Assembly: GCA_045630965.1 (NCBI GenBank)
Contig: JAZQTU010000001.1
Span: 1 to 16,150, forward strand
Length of the DNA: 16,150 nt
Origin: HGM04593 sp045630965
Lineage (GTDB): Bacteria > Bacteroidota > Bacteroidia > Bacteroidales > Bacteroidaceae
Reading direction: 5' to 3'
The translations under genes were made by a program, and so were the position numbers. Below the pieces are notes generated by a model. That model saw nothing but the letters and a program-made list of their open reading frames with translations. It searched no databases and had not been told where the DNA came from. Shown in pieces: positions 15,058 through 16,150 of this stretch; positions within the stretch are counted from its first letter, which is position 1, and each line of letters begins with the position of its first letter.

Positions 15058-15100
15058 CGGAACCGGTATAAATGTGATACACATATTATATCCGGTCCCG
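15058..15100 (-). terminator. Long imperfect hairpin between the modular protein and GH95 genes
   Basis: On the minus strand, a 9-bp GC-rich stem (CGGGACCGG pairing with CCGGTTCCG, one G-U) continues as two 5-bp segments separated by single-base bulges. The loop is three bases. It lies 37 nt after the stop at 15138 and 30 nt before the GH95 start. With no U-tract it may be a partial terminator or an RNA stability or processing element between co-transcribed genes. Confidence 0.5.
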
Positions 15101-15114
15101 ACTTATTCTATTTT

Positions 15115-15128
15115 GTAGCTTCAGCTAC
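15115..15128 (-). other. Small hairpin after the modular protein gene
   Basis: GTAGC-TGAA-GCTAC (minus strand, 15128-15115), a 5-bp stem with a tetraloop, is followed by AAAATAGAA rather than T's. It sits 9 nt after the stop codon. It is too small to call a terminator. Confidence 0.25.
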
Positions 15129-15137
15129 TGAGTACAA

Positions 15138-15839
15138 TTACTTTACAAGCACCTTTTTGCCATTTACAATGTAAACACCTGGAGCTACAACCTTCTCAAG
15201 TTTGCGTCCTGTGAGATCGTAAACAACATTTGCCTCAGAGTTCTCACCTTTCACCTCATCGATTGCTGTATCAACAGAACCCACCTTAAGCAATACATCA
15301 ATTACCTGACCGCCATTATCCTTAAAGTCGCCGAACTTGCCGTCAGCATCGCCTTGTGGATCAATACTACACCAGTCCTGTTTGAAACGCATGCGGTATA
15401 CACCAGCTTCTGCAGGTGCTGTAAATTCTGGGATTGAAGGTTTGTTGCGGTTGTTGCCACTTATCACATCACCAACACTGTTCCAGCCACTCTCGTCGCT
15501 TGAAGAGTTATTATTGTAGAAACTGTATGCTACAAGGTCACCTGTCGGTTCCCAGTTGCTACCCTCCTTGATACCTGCTGTAAATCCGTCACCCTCCTTG
15601 TCAATAAACACGAAGAAGTGTACCCATGAACCTGCAGCATCAACAGTTGCGGTAATTGTCTCGCCCGGCTCTGCTTCGAATGTTACAGGCTCGGCAACAC
15701 TTGCAACGTTTACATAGTCCATAGCCAGTTGCTCAGTAGTCAATACATACTCCGATGTACCCTTTGCCGGGCTCACGATGCTCACCTTTGTAATATTGCG
15801 GTCGTTACGGGTCTTCAAGCCAATGTTGCGTGGCTCGTA
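15138..15839 (-). repeat. Duplicated 233-codon C-terminal module, copy 2
   Basis: This is the partner of 11434-12135, with the same length and no gaps. Codon choice differs markedly: this copy uses more A/T-ending codons (for example GAT GTA TTG CTT against GAC GTC CTG CTC). The duplication is therefore not recent, or the two copies have been under different codon pressure. Confidence 0.9.
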
Positions 15840-16150
15840 AACATCGAACTCCTCAACAGTGATTGCTACCTCGCCGCTGAAAGCGTCGCCGATGGCAGCA
15901 CCTACAACAACACCCTCGGGGATTACGATTGTATATTCACCCGGAGTTGTAATCTCGTTGTCGAGAGTCAAAGTCAGCACCTTGCCATCTACAGCACAAG
16001 CAGCAGTTGCAACAACAGCACCCTCGGCATCTCTCAACTCAATTGTCGCAGTTGCATTCTCAACGGCAACAACCTCCTTGTTGAGTGTAAGTTCAATAGT
16101 CTTTAGCGAGTAGATATCCTCGCTTGGAGAAACTGACTTCACAACAATAG
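15138..16150 (-). CDS. Modular surface/secreted protein, C-terminal part only
   Basis: The reading frame is open to the window edge, so the N-terminus and any catalytic domain are missing. A GTG at 16142 is just an internal Val codon (the frame reads I-V-V-K-S-V). About 336 residues are visible. The first hundred form a bacterial Ig-like domain of the type that begins VxSVSPxxxxxxxLxxIxLTxNKEV and includes GKVLTLTLDNEI and GEYTIVIPEGVVVG. The next 233 residues are the module shared with the GH95 enzyme: YEPRNIG, a GEVED-like beta-sandwich (FVFIDKEGDGFTAG, GVYRMRFKQDW, GQVIDVLLKV) and the tail VVYDLTGRKL...GKKVLVK. Such architecture is typical of large secreted glycoside hydrolases or adhesins of Bacteroidales. 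The enzymatic identity cannot be told. It lies 110 nt upstream of the fucosidase gene and is probably co-transcribed with it. Confidence 0.88.
   Translation of the reverse strand, partial: IVVKSVSPSEDIYSLKTIELTLNKEVVAVENATATIELRDAEGAVVATAACAVDGKVLTLTLDNEITTPGEYTIVIPEGVVVGAAIGDAFSGEVAITVEEFDVYEPRNIGLKTRNDRNITKVSIVSPAKGTSEYVLTTEQLAMDYVNVASVAEPVTFEAEPGETITATVDAAGSWVHFFVFIDKEGDGFTAGIKEGSNWEPTGDLVAYSFYNNNSSSDESGWNSVGDVISGNNRNKPSIPEFTAPAEAGVYRMRFKQDWCSIDPQGDADGKFGDFKDNGGQVIDVLLKVGSVDTAIDEVKGENSEANVVYDLTGRKLEKVVAPGVYIVNGKKVLVK

Noticed and set aside
15028..15084. Longer N-terminus for the fucosidase starting at 15084
   Set aside because: It would place 19 residues ahead of a typical signal peptide, and its coding stretch runs through the intergenic hairpin region.
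16140..16142. GTG at 16142 as the start codon of the last gene
   Set aside because: The frame stays open to the window edge. The GTG falls in the first strand of an Ig-like domain, and no signal peptide follows it.
1..16150. CRISPR array, tRNA or rRNA, insertion sequence
   Set aside because: No regularly spaced repeats, cloverleaf, rRNA-like sequence or transposase with terminal inverted repeats was found on either strand.

Overview
The window reads as chromosomal DNA of a Bacteroidales bacterium (Bacteroides/Prevotella-like; the genus cannot be fixed from sequence alone). The grounds are a TonB-dependent outer-membrane receptor encoded with DUF5689 and lipoprotein partners, a GH95 fucosidase with modular C-terminal tails, Kdo-pathway and Maf genes in the arrangement common in this order, weak A-rich ribosome binding sites, and two promoters of the Bacteroidetes -33/-7 type. 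All 12 genes lie on the minus strand, so transcription runs from high to low coordinates. Ten are complete and one is cut at each end. No tRNA, rRNA, CRISPR array, transposase or integrase was seen. No gene-free stretch exceeds 300 bases; the longest, 3897-4124, holds a strong terminator, a leader hairpin and a candidate promoter.

Layout in transcription order. (A) 16150-10176, carbohydrate-active region: the C-terminal part of a modular surface or secreted protein, then a GH95 alpha-L-fucosidase that shares its last 233 residues with that protein, then a multi-membrane DUF5009/NagX-type acyltransferase. (B) 10050-5880, a tight operon behind its own promoter: nitroreductase, a Rossmann-fold DUF2520 protein, a KdsC-like HAD phosphatase, a membrane-anchored M28 peptidase and a Maf nucleotide pyrophosphatase. 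Three of its four junctions overlap or lie within 7 nt. (C) 5729-4125, CTP synthase as a single gene, with its own promoter, a hairpin at the 5' end of the leader and a 47-nt palindromic terminator. (D) 3896-1, an outer-membrane operon: TonB-dependent receptor, DUF5689 lipoprotein and the start of another lipoprotein, probably with a choice-of-anchor J type domain.

The most striking observation is in the CTP synthase. The synthetase half looks intact, but the glutaminase half has lost all three catalytic triad positions (Cys to Gly, His to Glu, Glu to Gln) while its fold and flanking sequence are kept. It should not hydrolyse glutamine, so it is either an ammonia-dependent CTP synthase or a specialised paralogue. 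Other points of interest are a variant catalytic loop in the GH95 enzyme, the duplicated C-terminal module, two nearly identical promoters with the same 19-nt spacing, and a possible attenuator ahead of the receptor operon.
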